Assembly (NCBI RefSeq): GCF_000153925.1
Contig: NZ_DS264345.1
Span: 62,001-126,000 of the forward strand
Length of the DNA stretch: 64,000 nt
Reading direction: 5' to 3'
Origin: [Ruminococcus] torques ATCC 27756
GTDB lineage: Bacteria; Bacillota; Clostridia; Lachnospirales; Lachnospiraceae
Below the pieces are notes generated by a model that saw only the letters and a program-made list of their open reading frames with translations, made no database searches and had not been told where the DNA came from. Below are positions 44,172 to 52,660 of the stretch, piece by piece (positions within the stretch are counted from its first letter, which is position 1; each line of letters opens with the position of its first letter). The position numbers and the translations under genes were made by a program.

Positions 44172-44554
44172 GAGTACCTCTTAGAAATGTCTTGATCTAC
44201 ATTTTATATAATTTGGGTCAGAAGAAAATCCCTTTAGGAACTAAAGGGCGCACTTCTATACTCTCCTATCGGGAGTATGTGCGTCCTGCGGAGCTTCATT
44301 CTCTGTCAGCAGAAGAAAACTGCCCGACCGAGAAAGTTGCGTCACTTCGTTCCGTCAAGGTGGCTACACCCCCTTGCGCCGCTAATGCGGCTATCCCCTG
44401 TGGACTTGCCGTCCGCAAACAGCATGAAATGCTGTTCGCCGCCAGCAAGTTTGAAAAAATGAATACCGAAAATCAGACCGTTGACTGGTCGCACTATGCG
44501 AAAAGTTGACGGTCTTTTTTTATCCCTAAAATCAAAAAAAGGAGGTCAATCACA
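44172..44554 (+). other. Non-coding region with hairpins, candidate oriT of the nested element
   Basis: No convincing gene. Hairpins: CCCTTTAG-GAA-CTAAAGGG (44231-44249), ATACTC...GAGTAT within GCGCA...TGCGT (about 44250-44286), AACAGCAT-GAA-ATGCTGTT (44418-44436), and a terminator-like GACCGT...ACGGTC followed by T7 (44475-44517). It lies directly upstream of the DUF3847-MobA/MobL genes, where transfer origins usually sit. A frame ending FEKMNTENQTVDWSHYAKS crosses it and may be a relic of a gene interrupted by the cargo. Confidence 0.4.
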
Positions 44555-44914
44555 ATGACAAAACCGAAAACCCTTGAACAGCTCCGAGCCGAAAAGGAAC
44601 GAGCCGAGACGCAGCTTTTACAGGAACAACACAAGCTGGAGCGTCTGGAGAATAGAAAGAAGTATCTGGAGAAAGGTGAACGCACCAAGCGCACACACCG
44701 CCTTTGCAATCTGGGCGGCACGATTGAGAGCCTTGCCCCGGAGGTCAAAGATCTCACACGCACCGAAATGACAGAGCTGATGGAACACATCTTTTCCCTG
44801 TCCGAAGTCCAGCGAGCCGTCCGTCACATGGCGATTACCCACATCAGCCAAGCAAACAGAGAAAAGGAGTTGAAAGCCGATGGCACTATTTCATCTGAGC
44901 GTCACGCAGACTAA
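44555..44914 (+). CDS. DUF3847 protein
   Basis: 119 residues, ATG 44555 after AAAGGAGG. A highly charged helix MTKPKTLEQLRAEKERAETQ continues into KKYLEKGERTKRTHRLCNLG and a C-terminal domain (EMTELMEHIFSLSEVQRAVR). This is the DUF3847 family, always found before MobA/MobL relaxases in clostridial mobilizable elements, probably a relaxosome accessory. It overlaps the relaxase gene by 35 bases. Confidence 0.85.
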   Translation: MTKPKTLEQLRAEKERAETQLLQEQHKLERLENRKKYLEKGERTKRTHRLCNLGGTIESLAPEVKDLTRTEMTELMEHIFSLSEVQRAVRHMAITHISQANREKELKADGTISSERHAD

Positions 44915-46376
44915 GCGAAGCGCAGGACAGTCCGCTATTGCTTCTGCCGCCTACCGTGCTGGGGAGCGATTGTATAGCGAGTATTACGGCGAATACAGCG
45001 ACTACACCCGCAAGGGCGGCGTGATCTGCTCCGATATTCTCCTGCCGTCCTATGCACCGCCCGAATACGCAGACCGCCAGACCCTATGGAACGCCGTGGA
45101 AAAAGCCGAGCGTGGAAAGAACGCCCAGCTTGCATACAGCTTTGACATTGCCTTGCAGAATGAATTTTCCCTTGAGGAAAACATCGCTCTTGCAAGGCAA
45201 TTTTTGTTAGAAAACTTTGTGAGCCGGGGCATGGTGGTTGACTTCGCCGTACACCAGCCGGACAGAGAGGACGGAGGCATACCAAACCCACACTTCCATG
45301 TTCTTTGCCCTATCCGTCCCATTGAGCAGAACGGTAAATGGGGGCTAAAGCAACGCCGGGTGTATGAGCTGGACGAGGACGGCAACCGTATCAGAGACCA
45401 GAACGGCGAGTATGTTTTCAATGCCGTTCCCACTACCGACTGGGGCAGTCCCGAAACGCTGGAATACTGGCGGCAGACATGGGCGGAGCTATGCAATGGC
45501 AAGTTTGCGGAAAAGGGGCTTGACGTTCGTATCGACCACCGAAGCTATGAGCGTCAGGGCGTGGAGCTTCTTCCCACCGTCCACGAGGGCGCAACCGTCC
45601 GGGCAATGGAGAAGAAAGGCATACGCACCGAGAAAGGCGAGTTCAACCGCTGGATCAAAGCCACCAATGCCGTTATCCGTGACATCAAGAAGAAAATCGC
45701 TCTCCTGTTCGATTGGATTGCCGAAGCAAAAGCAGAGCTTGCCAAGCCGCAGGCACCCGACCTTGTTTCGCTGCTGAACGCCTATTACACCCAGCGCAGA
45801 GCCGGGGCGTATTCGCAGAAAGGCAAGGTCAGCAACCTAAAGGAGATGAACGAGACTTTCAATTATCTCCGGGCAAACGGCATTTACACTCTTGAAGATT
45901 TGGAAAGCCGTGTCAGCGAACACAGTGCTGCCACAGAGAGCTTGAAGAAAACGCTGGACGAACAGACCGCCCGAATGAAAGCAATTAAGCAGCTCTATGA
46001 CAGCTCTGCTGCTTTCCAGAGCTTGAAGCCTGTCTATGACGGCTTGCAGAAAATCAAGTTTGAGAAGCCCAGAGCCAAGTACAAGGCAGAGCATGAAGCG
46101 GAACTGAAACAGTTCTACGCCGCCAGACGCAAGCTGACCGGGGAGTTCCCGGACGGCAAGGTGGATATGAAAAAGCTGACCGAAGAGTATGACGAGCTGG
46201 AACAGGCGCACAACACCACCTATGGCGAGTTTAAGACCGTCAGAGACGATTTACATCGCCTTTGGAAGGTTAAGTCATGCGTAGGTACTGCCGCCCGATT
46301 TAACGAGCGCACAGAGGAACAAAAGCTCCAAAATCGACCCCAAACACGGCAGAAAAAGGAGGAACTATCCCGATGA
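44880..46376 (+). CDS. MobA/MobL family relaxase
   Basis: 498 residues. The N-terminus MALFHLSVTQTKRSAGQSAI, ASAAYRAGERLYSEYY and the HUH-type metal site NPHFHVLCPIRP define the MobQ/MobA-MobL family; further family residues lie in AERGKNAQLAYSFDIALQNE. The C-terminal half is a coiled coil. The enzyme nicks the element at oriT and leads the strand into the recipient through a helper's channel. It overlaps the primase gene by 4 bases. Confidence 0.92.
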   Translation: MALFHLSVTQTKRSAGQSAIASAAYRAGERLYSEYYGEYSDYTRKGGVICSDILLPSYAPPEYADRQTLWNAVEKAERGKNAQLAYSFDIALQNEFSLEENIALARQFLLENFVSRGMVVDFAVHQPDREDGGIPNPHFHVLCPIRPIEQNGKWGLKQRRVYELDEDGNRIRDQNGEYVFNAVPTTDWGSPETLEYWRQTWAELCNGKFAEKGLDVRIDHRSYERQGVELLPTVHEGATVRAMEKKGIRTEKGEFNRWIKATNAVIRDIKKKIALLFDWIAEAKAELAKPQAPDLVSLLNAYYTQRRAGAYSQKGKVSNLKEMNETFNYLRANGIYTLEDLESRVSEHSAATESLKKTLDEQTARMKAIKQLYDSSAAFQSLKPVYDGLQKIKFEKPRAKYKAEHEAELKQFYAARRKLTGEFPDGKVDMKKLTEEYDELEQAHNTTYGEFKTVRDDLHRLWKVKSCVGTAARFNERTEEQKLQNRPQTRQKKEELSR

Positions 46377-48244
46377 ATTACACCCAAGCGCAGATTGACC
46401 GGGCAAACGCCGTCAGTCTGGAAGATTTTCTCCGCACACAGGGAGAGACGCTTATCAAAAGCGGACGGGAATACCGCTGGAAAGAACATGACAGCCTGAC
46501 CGTCCGGGGAAACAAGTGGTTTCGCCACAGCCAGAGCAAGGGCGGCTATCCCATTGATTTCGTCATGGAGTTTTACGGCAAGTCCTTTCCCGAAGCTGTC
46601 CAGATGTTGACAGGCGAAAACGGCGAGGGACAGACCGAAGCCACCACAGCACCGCCCACAGCGTTCCACTTGCCCTTGCACAACAGAACAGCCGACAGAG
46701 CAATTCAATATCTTTGCGAAAGCCGAGGCCTCAACAAAACGCTTGTTGAGGATTTTCTTCTTTCCGGGGATATTTACGAGGACGCAAAGCGGCACAATGT
46801 TGTGTTTGTCGGCAGAGACCGAAGCGGTACGCCGAGATACGCCCATGTGCGAGGAACGGCAGACCCATTCAGACAGGACATTGCCGGGTCTGACAAATCC
46901 TATCCGTTCCACTATGAGGGAAACGGCAACCAGCTCTTTGTCTTTGAAGCACCGATTGACCTTTTGTCCTTTATCTGCCTTTATCCGCAGGACTGGCGGA
47001 CAAGGAGCTACCTTGCCCTGGGCGGCGTTTCAGGCAAAGCCCTTGACCGTTTCCTTTCTGAACGCAAGGACACCCGAAAAGTGTTCCTCTGCCTTGACAG
47101 CGACACCGCAGGAAGTGAAGCCTGCACCCGGCTGGCACAGGACATTCCCGGCGAGATCGCCGTCATTCGCCTTGTCCCGGCAAGGAAAGACTGGAACGAT
47201 GTTCTCCGTCAGCAAGGGGACATTCCCAGCCGCAAATTCATAGCCGAGACAATCACGCTGCGAGAGCTGCCCACCGCCCAGCCTGTCCCCATGCTCCGTA
47301 TGGCAGATGTGGAGCTGACGAGCGTGGATTGGCTATGGTTTCCGTATATCCCCTTTGGAAAGCTGACGATTATACAGGGCAACCCCGGCGAGGGCAAGAC
47401 CTACTTTGCCATGCGTCTTGCGGCGGCTTGCACCAACCGAAAGCCTTTACCCGGTATGGAGACCCTTGAGCCTTTCAACATCATCTACCAGACCGCAGAG
47501 GACGGTCTGGGCGATACCGTCAAGCCCCGGCTGATGGAAGCAGACGCAGACCTTGAAAAAGTGCTTGTCATTGACGATAGAGACACACCACTGACCCTTG
47601 CCGATAAACGCATAGCAAGGGCAATCCGGGAAAACAACGCAAGGCTGGTTATCATTGACCCGGTACAGGCGTTTCTGGGCGCAGATGTGGACATGAACCG
47701 GGCAAACGAGGTGCGCCCGATATTCCGCAGTCTGGGAGACATTGCACAGGCTACCGGGTGCGCTATCGTGCTGATCGGACACCTCAACAAAGCCGCAGGA
47801 ACGCAAAGCACCTACCGGGGATTAGGGTCTATCGACATTACGGCGGCAGTCCGCAGTCTGCTCTTTATCGGCAAGCTGAAGGACAGCCCCACAACAAGGG
47901 TACTTATCCATGAGAAAAGCTCCCTTGCGCCGCCCGGACAGTCCCTTGCCTTTTCTCTGGGAGACGAGAAAGGCTTTGAGTGGATAGGGGCTTATGACAT
48001 TACCGCTGACGAGCTTCTTGCCGGGGCAGACAACACCAAGACCGAAAGCAAGACCGCACAGGCGCAAATGCTCATTCTGGAACTGCTTGCAGACGGAAAG
48101 CGTATGCCAAGCGCAGAGCTGGAAAAGACGGTCAATGAGCGTGGGATTTCCTCACGCACCATGAGAACGGCAAAGAGCCGTATCGGGGACAGACTTGTGA
48201 CCGAGAAAGACGGCACAGCATGGGTCTGCTATCTCCGAAACTGA
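46373..48244 (+). CDS. Primase (DUF3991/Toprim) fused to a RepA-like helicase
   Basis: 623 residues. The N-terminal part has a primase-like segment (REYRWKEHDSLTVRGNKWFR, GYPIDFVMEF). A DUF3991 and a Toprim region follow (FEAPIDLLSF...KVFLCLDSDTAGSEA). The C-terminal half is a RecA-type hexameric ATPase (QGNPGEGKTYFAMRLAAACT, VIIDPVQAFLGADV, IGHLNKAAG). It probably primes and unwinds the element for replication after transfer. Translationally coupled to the relaxase. Confidence 0.88.
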   Translation: MNYTQAQIDRANAVSLEDFLRTQGETLIKSGREYRWKEHDSLTVRGNKWFRHSQSKGGYPIDFVMEFYGKSFPEAVQMLTGENGEGQTEATTAPPTAFHLPLHNRTADRAIQYLCESRGLNKTLVEDFLLSGDIYEDAKRHNVVFVGRDRSGTPRYAHVRGTADPFRQDIAGSDKSYPFHYEGNGNQLFVFEAPIDLLSFICLYPQDWRTRSYLALGGVSGKALDRFLSERKDTRKVFLCLDSDTAGSEACTRLAQDIPGEIAVIRLVPARKDWNDVLRQQGDIPSRKFIAETITLRELPTAQPVPMLRMADVELTSVDWLWFPYIPFGKLTIIQGNPGEGKTYFAMRLAAACTNRKPLPGMETLEPFNIIYQTAEDGLGDTVKPRLMEADADLEKVLVIDDRDTPLTLADKRIARAIRENNARLVIIDPVQAFLGADVDMNRANEVRPIFRSLGDIAQATGCAIVLIGHLNKAAGTQSTYRGLGSIDITAAVRSLLFIGKLKDSPTTRVLIHEKSSLAPPGQSLAFSLGDEKGFEWIGAYDITADELLAGADNTKTESKTAQAQMLILELLADGKRMPSAELEKTVNERGISSRTMRTAKSRIGDRLVTEKDGTAWVCYLRN

Positions 48245-48386
48245 CAACAGGAACACGGCAAGCGTGGCAAAGACGGCAAGGTTTTTATAGATACCTTAAT
48301 GTTGCCGCCTTGCCTTGTTCCCTCATACCGACACCGCCCGATGATGAACCGTCACCGGACATTTTTCATTTACAGGAGGATTTTGA

Positions 48387-48545
48387 ATGAACAATACCGC
48401 AACCAACACCGCCACTTGCCCGACTGTCAGAAAGCAGATCGGCAAGACCACCTATATCGTCCGTGTCCATTTCAGCCAGACCGCAAAAGAGACAATGGAG
48501 GACAAAATCAAGCGTATGCTCCGTGAGGAAGTCCGCAAAATGTGA
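48387..48545 (+). CDS. TnpW-like small protein
   Basis: 52 residues, ATG 48387 after AGGAGG. Reads MNNTATNTATCPTVRKQIGK, then TTYIVRVHFSQTAKETMEDK and IKRMLREEVRKM. This matches the short TnpW proteins at the ends of Tn4451-like elements. It sits 45 bases from the right border. The function of TnpW is unknown. It had to be found by eye because of its length. Confidence 0.82.
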   Translation: MNNTATNTATCPTVRKQIGKTTYIVRVHFSQTAKETMEDKIKRMLREEVRKM

Positions 48546-48589
48546 CTTCTTTGTGAATTTGATGAAAAAGTCCTTGACTTTTCGTCTCT

Positions 48590-48591
48590 GG
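48590..48591 (+). other. Right attachment site core (attR) of the nested element
   Basis: The GG dinucleotide follows TTCGTCTCT (element) and precedes AAAGACCGC (virD4). It is the partner of 39069-39070. Confidence 0.75.
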
Positions 48592-49165
48592 AAAGACCGC
48601 AAAGTCCATCCTGATCTCCGTAGGCGTCCGTCTGGCTGCGTTCAATTTAAAACAGATCGCCAATCTGACCTGTACCGATGAACTGGATCTTTACAGCATC
48701 GGGGAGAAAAAGGTGGCGCTGTTTTGCTGTATCCCGGATGCGGATACCAGCCTCAATTATCTGGTGGGCATGATCTACAGTAACCTCTTTCAAACCCTTT
48801 ACTATGTGGCGGACCGGAAATACCATGGAAAACTTCCTATCCCGGTACACTGCATTATGGATGAGTGGCCAAACGTGGCGCTGCCGGATGATTTTGACAA
48901 GCTTCTGGCAACCATGAGGTCGCGCGCAATTTCCTGCAGCATCATCATCCAGAACATTGCGCAGATGAAAGCCTTGTTTAAGGATAGCTGGGAAAGTCTC
49001 ATAGGGAATTGCGACGAATTTTTATATCTGGGCGGCAATGAAAAAGAGGGGCATAAATATGTCTCGGAACTATTGGGGAAAGAAACACTGGATACCAATA
49101 CCTATGGGCAGACCAAGGGAAGGGGTGGAAGCTATTCTGTGAATTTCCAGCAGTCAGGAAGGGAT
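48590..49165 (+). pseudogene. VirD4/TraG-type coupling protein, 3' part
   Basis: Continues the gene broken at 39070: GKTAKSILISVGVRLAAFNL, then LYSIGEKKVALFCCIPDADT, the Walker B region (PVHCIMDEWPNVALPDDF) and TKGRGGSYSVNFQQSGRD. After about 49,160 the VirD4 sequence stops and the frame ends at 49213 with foreign residues (VPYLFVKSSVALNLS), so the C-terminal ~80 residues are lost. This second junction is probably the left edge of the next element. Confidence 0.85.
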
Positions 49166-49265
49166 GTGCCATACTTGTTCGTGAAGAGTTCAGTTGCCTT
49201 GAATTTATCATGAACAGGGACACGATCAACTGGATTCTGAAAAAATTGAATACAGGAGGTCGAAC

Positions 49266-49643
49266 ATGGAGCATTTACCAAAGAAAATCCACCACAACGG
49301 CATCGGCTACACGCTGATGGGAGACTACTACATCCCCGACCTGAAACTGCCGGAGGAAAAACGCCCCATCGGGCGGTGGGGGCGGATGCACAAGGCGTTT
49401 CTGCAAGAACACTGCCCCGGCCAGTACAATGAACTGCTTCTGTCGGGAAAACTCTGGACATATCTTGCTGACCTGAACGAGCAGGCCGATGACCGGCTGG
49501 CGTGTATCATCTCGCAGATGCAGGATGCGGAGGGCGTCACCGAGGAACTGAAAGCCTGTGACCAGCTTGCATGGGTCGGAGCCATGAACAGCATCCGCAG
49601 TCGGGCAGAGGAAATCATCCTCTCTGAGATGATTTTTGCCTGA
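49266..49643 (+). CDS. tnpV: TnpV-like protein (second copy)
   Basis: 125 residues, ATG 49266 after AGGAGG. Same plan as the copy at 41042: GIGYTLMGDYYIPDLKLPEE, RPIGRWGRMHKAFLQEHCPG, NELLLSGKLWTYLADLNEQA and RSRAEEIILSEMIFA. The two are clearly related but diverged, so each belongs to its own element. It is the first intact gene of the second element. Confidence 0.87.
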   Translation: MEHLPKKIHHNGIGYTLMGDYYIPDLKLPEEKRPIGRWGRMHKAFLQEHCPGQYNELLLSGKLWTYLADLNEQADDRLACIISQMQDAEGVTEELKACDQLAWVGAMNSIRSRAEEIILSEMIFA

Positions 49644-49656
49644 GGGAGGTGGACGC

Positions 49657-49938
49657 ATGATTCTGGAAGAAATGTTTAACGGCAGGTTCTATCCTTGTGA
49701 AACGGTGGTCGCTGATTCACTGAGGTTCAAGCAGGCCACCAAAGCCAGTGCAGCTCTGATGGATACTTTATCGGAACACCTGAGCAAAGAGGACTATGCT
49801 CTGGTTGAAGAACTGCGGGAGCAAATGGCAATCGCTCAGTGCGAGGAAAACGAAAGCCACTTCAAATACGGCTTTTCGGCGGGGCTACTTGTCCAAAAGG
49901 AAGCCTATGAGCAAGTGGCGCAGAGAGAAAAAGAGTAG
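49657..49938 (+). CDS. DUF6809-like protein
   Basis: 93 residues from ATG 49657 (GAGGGAGGTG upstream). Reads MILEEMFNGRFYPCETVVAD, then DTLSEHLSKEDYALVEELRE and HFKYGFSAGLLVQKEAYEQV. This fits, from memory, the DUF6809 family of small helical ICE proteins (EE-x-x-x-G at the start, F-x-x-GF-x-x-G-x-x-L near the end). Function unknown. Confidence 0.68.
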   Translation: MILEEMFNGRFYPCETVVADSLRFKQATKASAALMDTLSEHLSKEDYALVEELREQMAIAQCEENESHFKYGFSAGLLVQKEAYEQVAQREKE

Positions 49939-49976
49939 CATCCCCATTGTAGCCGTTCTCATTTTGAGTACGGCTA

Positions 49977-50172
49977 CTTTACTCCCATAAAGTGGTGGTG
50001 GACAAAATGACCACTCCTACTTCATTGGAGTAAAGTGGTGGTTTCCATTTTGAGAACTACCAAAATCGAAACAACATCGGCTTTTGGCTGTGCCCATTTT
50101 GGGCACAACCACCACAACAGAATACAGCTTCATAAAGGTCATTTACCGCTCAACCGGTGGATGGCCTTTTTT
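49977..50172 (+). repeat. Inverted repeats and terminator after DUF6809
   Basis: ACTTTACTCC (49978-49987) and GGAGTAAAGT (50030-50039) form an inverted repeat. Two AAAGTGGTGG stretches follow each arm. A terminator lies at 50134-50172: AAGGTCATTTACCG pairs with CGGTGGATGGCCTT, followed by TTTT. No gene lies in 49939-50405. Confidence 0.65.
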
Positions 50173-50405
50173 GCTGCCCTTACAGCCGCCAACCGTGACA
50201 AACACGCCCGGTAGCTGTACTACAAGTCACTCTGATTCCGCCGTGTCCAGACCTATACTTTTTATTGTCGGAAGCGAATACCGAGTGATGGACTATGTCT
50301 ACAAGACATAGCGAACTGCGTCTGCAAGGGACTCTGGAACCGGCGTTTCTTCCGCTAAACTGGAAAATACAGACAGGGATACACATAAAGCCGATACCGG
50401 CAGAC

Positions 50406-51254
50406 TTACTTCTGCTTGCGCCTGGCCTTGCGGTTGAGCGGGATGGGGCTGGTCTTTCCCCTCATATTGTTGGGATTTTTGAGTATCTTGGACAGGCTCA
50501 GTATCCGCAGGAACGCCGAGAAGTCCTCCGAGGAAATCTTCTCAAAGGGTATCTGCAACTTATCGCAAAATTCGTGGATCAGCATTTCTATATCGCTGCC
50601 CTGATGGATGGCCTGCTCAAATTTTTCCTTCACGTCATCCAGCGTGGGCTGCGGGTCGGCGGTGGTCTTGTCCTTGCGGTGTGCTTCCCGGATGTCCCGG
50701 ACGATGCTGTCCAGATCATCGTGTATGACGTGGCTGTAATAATCGCTTTCCTGCACCTGCCCCAGTTCCAGCGTCCGCATATAGAGGTCATCTTCTCCGG
50801 GCGCATACTTGCTGAGGACGGCCTGCCGGGTGGCTTCCATCACCAGATTCATCTGCTCCACCCGCATATTGGCGATTTGGTCGATACAGATTTCCATATC
50901 CACCATCAGCCGCCGGAAGTTCGGGTGTGTAGCCAGTTCGCAGAGAAGCCGATTGTTGATTTTGCCGCTCCGTAAAAGTTCAATCATTTCATCGTTCAAA
51001 TGGAGCGACTGTACATCGGCGTTGGGAACCTCTTTATTATCGGTCAGTCCCATCAGATAGTCGGCGGACACGCCGTAAAAATCCGCCAGCGTCGCAATCG
51101 CAAATGGGCTGATGTCCTTGTAGTCATCGGTTTCGTATTTCCCCAGCGCAGATTTAGACAGGCCGGTCTGCTCCGCCAGTTGTTCCAGCGTCAGGTGCTT
51201 GTCCACCACCCGCAGGTCTTTGAGCCGCTCCGGGATTGTCAGCTTTGCGTACAT
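50406..51254 (-). CDS. XRE-family transcriptional regulator of the second element
   Basis: 282 residues. An N-terminal Cro/C1 helix-turn-helix (LTLEQLAEQTGLSKSALGKY, then SPFAIATLADFYGVSADYLM) is followed by a long helical domain unique to ICE regulators. It ends with basic residues (PLNRKARRKQK). It is transcribed away from the small genes at 51.6 kb and probably represses element functions. Its promoter (-10 TATAAT at 51298-51303) is clear. Confidence 0.88.
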   Translation of the reverse strand: MYAKLTIPERLKDLRVVDKHLTLEQLAEQTGLSKSALGKYETDDYKDISPFAIATLADFYGVSADYLMGLTDNKEVPNADVQSLHLNDEMIELLRSGKINNRLLCELATHPNFRRLMVDMEICIDQIANMRVEQMNLVMEATRQAVLSKYAPGEDDLYMRTLELGQVQESDYYSHVIHDDLDSIVRDIREAHRKDKTTADPQPTLDDVKEKFEQAIHQGSDIEMLIHEFCDKLQIPFEKISSEDFSAFLRILSLSKILKNPNNMRGKTSPIPLNRKARRKQK

Positions 51255-51297
51255 CCAAAGCCCCCTCTCTCGTTATGGTTTTTCAGTGATTACACCC

Positions 51298-51325
51298 ATT
51301 ATAGCACGATTCCATAAGCGTGGAA
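51298..51325 (-). promoter_or_regulatory. Promoter of the XRE regulator
   Basis: On the minus strand TTCCAC (51320-51325) and TATAAT (51298-51303) with a 16-base spacer. Confidence 0.7.
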
Positions 51326-51413
51326 ATATGCGGATTTCAAGCGTTTTTCCGACGTTTTGGATATACGGGAAAGGGCCTCTTTTTTCGGTAAACTGGTTCT
51401 TGCAGACAGGCAC

Positions 51414-51435
51414 TGAACCTTGAAAATTGAATGAC
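51414..51435 (+). repeat. 22-base leader motif, copy 2
   Basis: TGAACCTTGAAAATTGAATG and two more bases, matching 33552-33573 with two mismatches. It starts a ~180-base leader before the small gene at 51617; no good gene lies in 51255-51616. The leader contains GC-rich inverted stretches. Confidence 0.6.
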
Positions 51436-51616
51436 CGGCTGCAAGGGGTATGGCCTCCGGGGAAGTGACGCCACGACAGAAATCGAGCGCACCAAAGAGG
51501 CCGATACGCCGGGAGAAATTCCGGGCAGGAGCGGCTTGCAGGCAGACCGGCGGACAGAAACAAGTTTATCATGCGGGGCGCATGGCTCCGCAGCAAAGAA
51601 ATGGAGGAATATCATT

Positions 51617-51910
51617 ATGAAACTGAGCATGAAAGAAAAGAAGATTCTCTACGCTTACGGCTGTCCCAGCCACCACAATACGGTGACACGGCTGAAATGG
51701 CTGACGGCCCTGACGGTTGACCCGGAGGCCAAACGCCGGATGCTGGGGTTGGCCCGTAAGGTGGAGACGGAGGTGGACGAAAGCTGGTACGAGGATTTTT
51801 ACCACCATCTGCGCATGGAGATGGACGAGTACCGCCGTCTAAAGCGCAGCCTGCGAGTGCTGAAATCTTACACTGATTATGAGGAGGATTTATATGAGGA
51901 AGCTGTCTAA
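51617..51910 (+). CDS. Small ICE protein, unrecognised
   Basis: 97 residues, ATG 51617 after TGGAGG. Reads MKLSMKEKKILYAYGCPSHH, then TVTRLKWLTALTVDPEAKRR and MDEYRRLKRSLRVLKSYTDY. Helical, charged, no membrane segment. Similar in size and position to the transposon-transfer assisting proteins of clostridial ICEs, but I cannot assign it. It overlaps the next gene by 17 bases. Confidence 0.65.
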   Translation: MKLSMKEKKILYAYGCPSHHNTVTRLKWLTALTVDPEAKRRMLGLARKVETEVDESWYEDFYHHLRMEMDEYRRLKRSLRVLKSYTDYEEDLYEEAV

Positions 51911-52199
51911 ATATGAGAAAGAAACCATCATCAACTGGAACGAGGCGGAGAACCTTGCCAGCGTCTACACCTTCAACGCCAGCTTGAAGCGCAGGCTGGC
52001 GGAGTTCAGCCGGAAGTACCCGCTGCTGTGCCGGTTGGAGCGCAGTACGCCGGAGGGCAGCGTGACCTATGTACTGGACAAGTCCCGGCTGTCGATCCGG
52101 TTCATCCCGCCGTACAGTGAGGAACGGAAAGCCGCCGCCAGTGCCTACGCAAAGGAGCATGGCTTTCAGGTGGTAGGGGCGGAAGAAAAAATAGCCTGA
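51894..52199 (+). CDS. Small ICE protein, unrecognised
   Basis: 101 residues from ATG 51894 (GAGGAGG upstream, inside the previous gene). Reads MRKLSKYEKETIINWNEAEN, then LASVYTFNASLKRRLAEFSR and a C-terminal SRLSIRFIPPYSEERKAAAS. The pattern suggests a small alpha/beta protein (helix, two strands). It is often found next to the preceding small gene in such elements. Function unknown. Confidence 0.65.
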   Translation: MRKLSKYEKETIINWNEAENLASVYTFNASLKRRLAEFSRKYPLLCRLERSTPEGSVTYVLDKSRLSIRFIPPYSEERKAAASAYAKEHGFQVVGAEEKIA

Positions 52200-52660
52200 A
52201 ATCGGGGAGATTACGGTCAAAATGCCGGGGCTGCACCTGATGTTTTGACCGGCAATCCCCGCAGGCGTATTCCGTATCCACTTCCAGCCGAAAGGCGTAA
52301 ATGTGTGGATGTGGAGCCGGTGAAACTGGCGGCAACCGCTTCTGCGGCGGAAGCCAGCTTCGCCGGTGCGGGAGTACAGAGGGCGGCGAGCCCTCTGTGG
52401 CGGGGTGCAGGGGCGGCAGCGCACTGCTGGGGTCAAGGGGCAACGCCCATTGGGCGGGTACAGGGCGGCAGCGCCTGTGCGGAGTGTAGAGGCGGCGAGC
52501 CTTTACTCCGGTGTCCAGAGGTGGAAAACCTCGGCCCAGGGAAAGTTGATGCCTGCGTCAACTTGTACTGGGTATTACCTGACGCAGACTTTCGCAGGAT
52601 TTGCGGCTTCGCCGCCCTTCCCCGGCCCCGGAACATCTTCGCAGGAAGGAGGGAAATTGT
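52200..52660 (+). repeat. GC-rich non-coding region with four GGCGGC hairpin units
   Basis: No reliable gene. Between 52,381 and 52,510 a core GGCGGC(G)AGC occurs four times (52382, 52412, 52464, 52491), each able to fold into a short hairpin, for example AGAGGG-CGGCGA-GCCCTCT. A further GGGC-AAC-GCCC lies at about 52,439-52,448. It lies just upstream of the MobV relaxase, so an origin of transfer or a structured leader is possible. Confidence 0.5.

Larger units (their letters stand above)
39069..48591 (+). mobile_element. Integrative mobilizable element (9.5 kb) inserted in virD4
   Basis: Bounded on both sides by GG within virD4 codons: left ...GCGGCA-GG-TGTTGT, right ...GTCTCT-GG-AAAGAC. 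Joining 39070 to 48592 restores GCG GCA GGA AAG ACC (AAGKT) in frame. Contents in order: serine recombinase, TnpV, an AT-rich cargo (peptide ORF, DUF1430, ABC ATPase), a non-coding region with hairpins, DUF3847, MobA/MobL relaxase, primase/helicase, TnpW. This is the plan of Tn4451-like mobilizable elements. It could be moved by a conjugative helper in trans. Confidence 0.88.

Noticed and set aside
46220-46912. Minus-strand ORF of 230 codons over relaxase/primase genes
   Set aside because: Shadow of well-supported plus-strand genes with conserved motifs.
51431-51910. Longer start for the small gene at 51617
   Set aside because: The extra 62 residues are GC-driven filler, and TGGAGG sits directly before ATG 51617.
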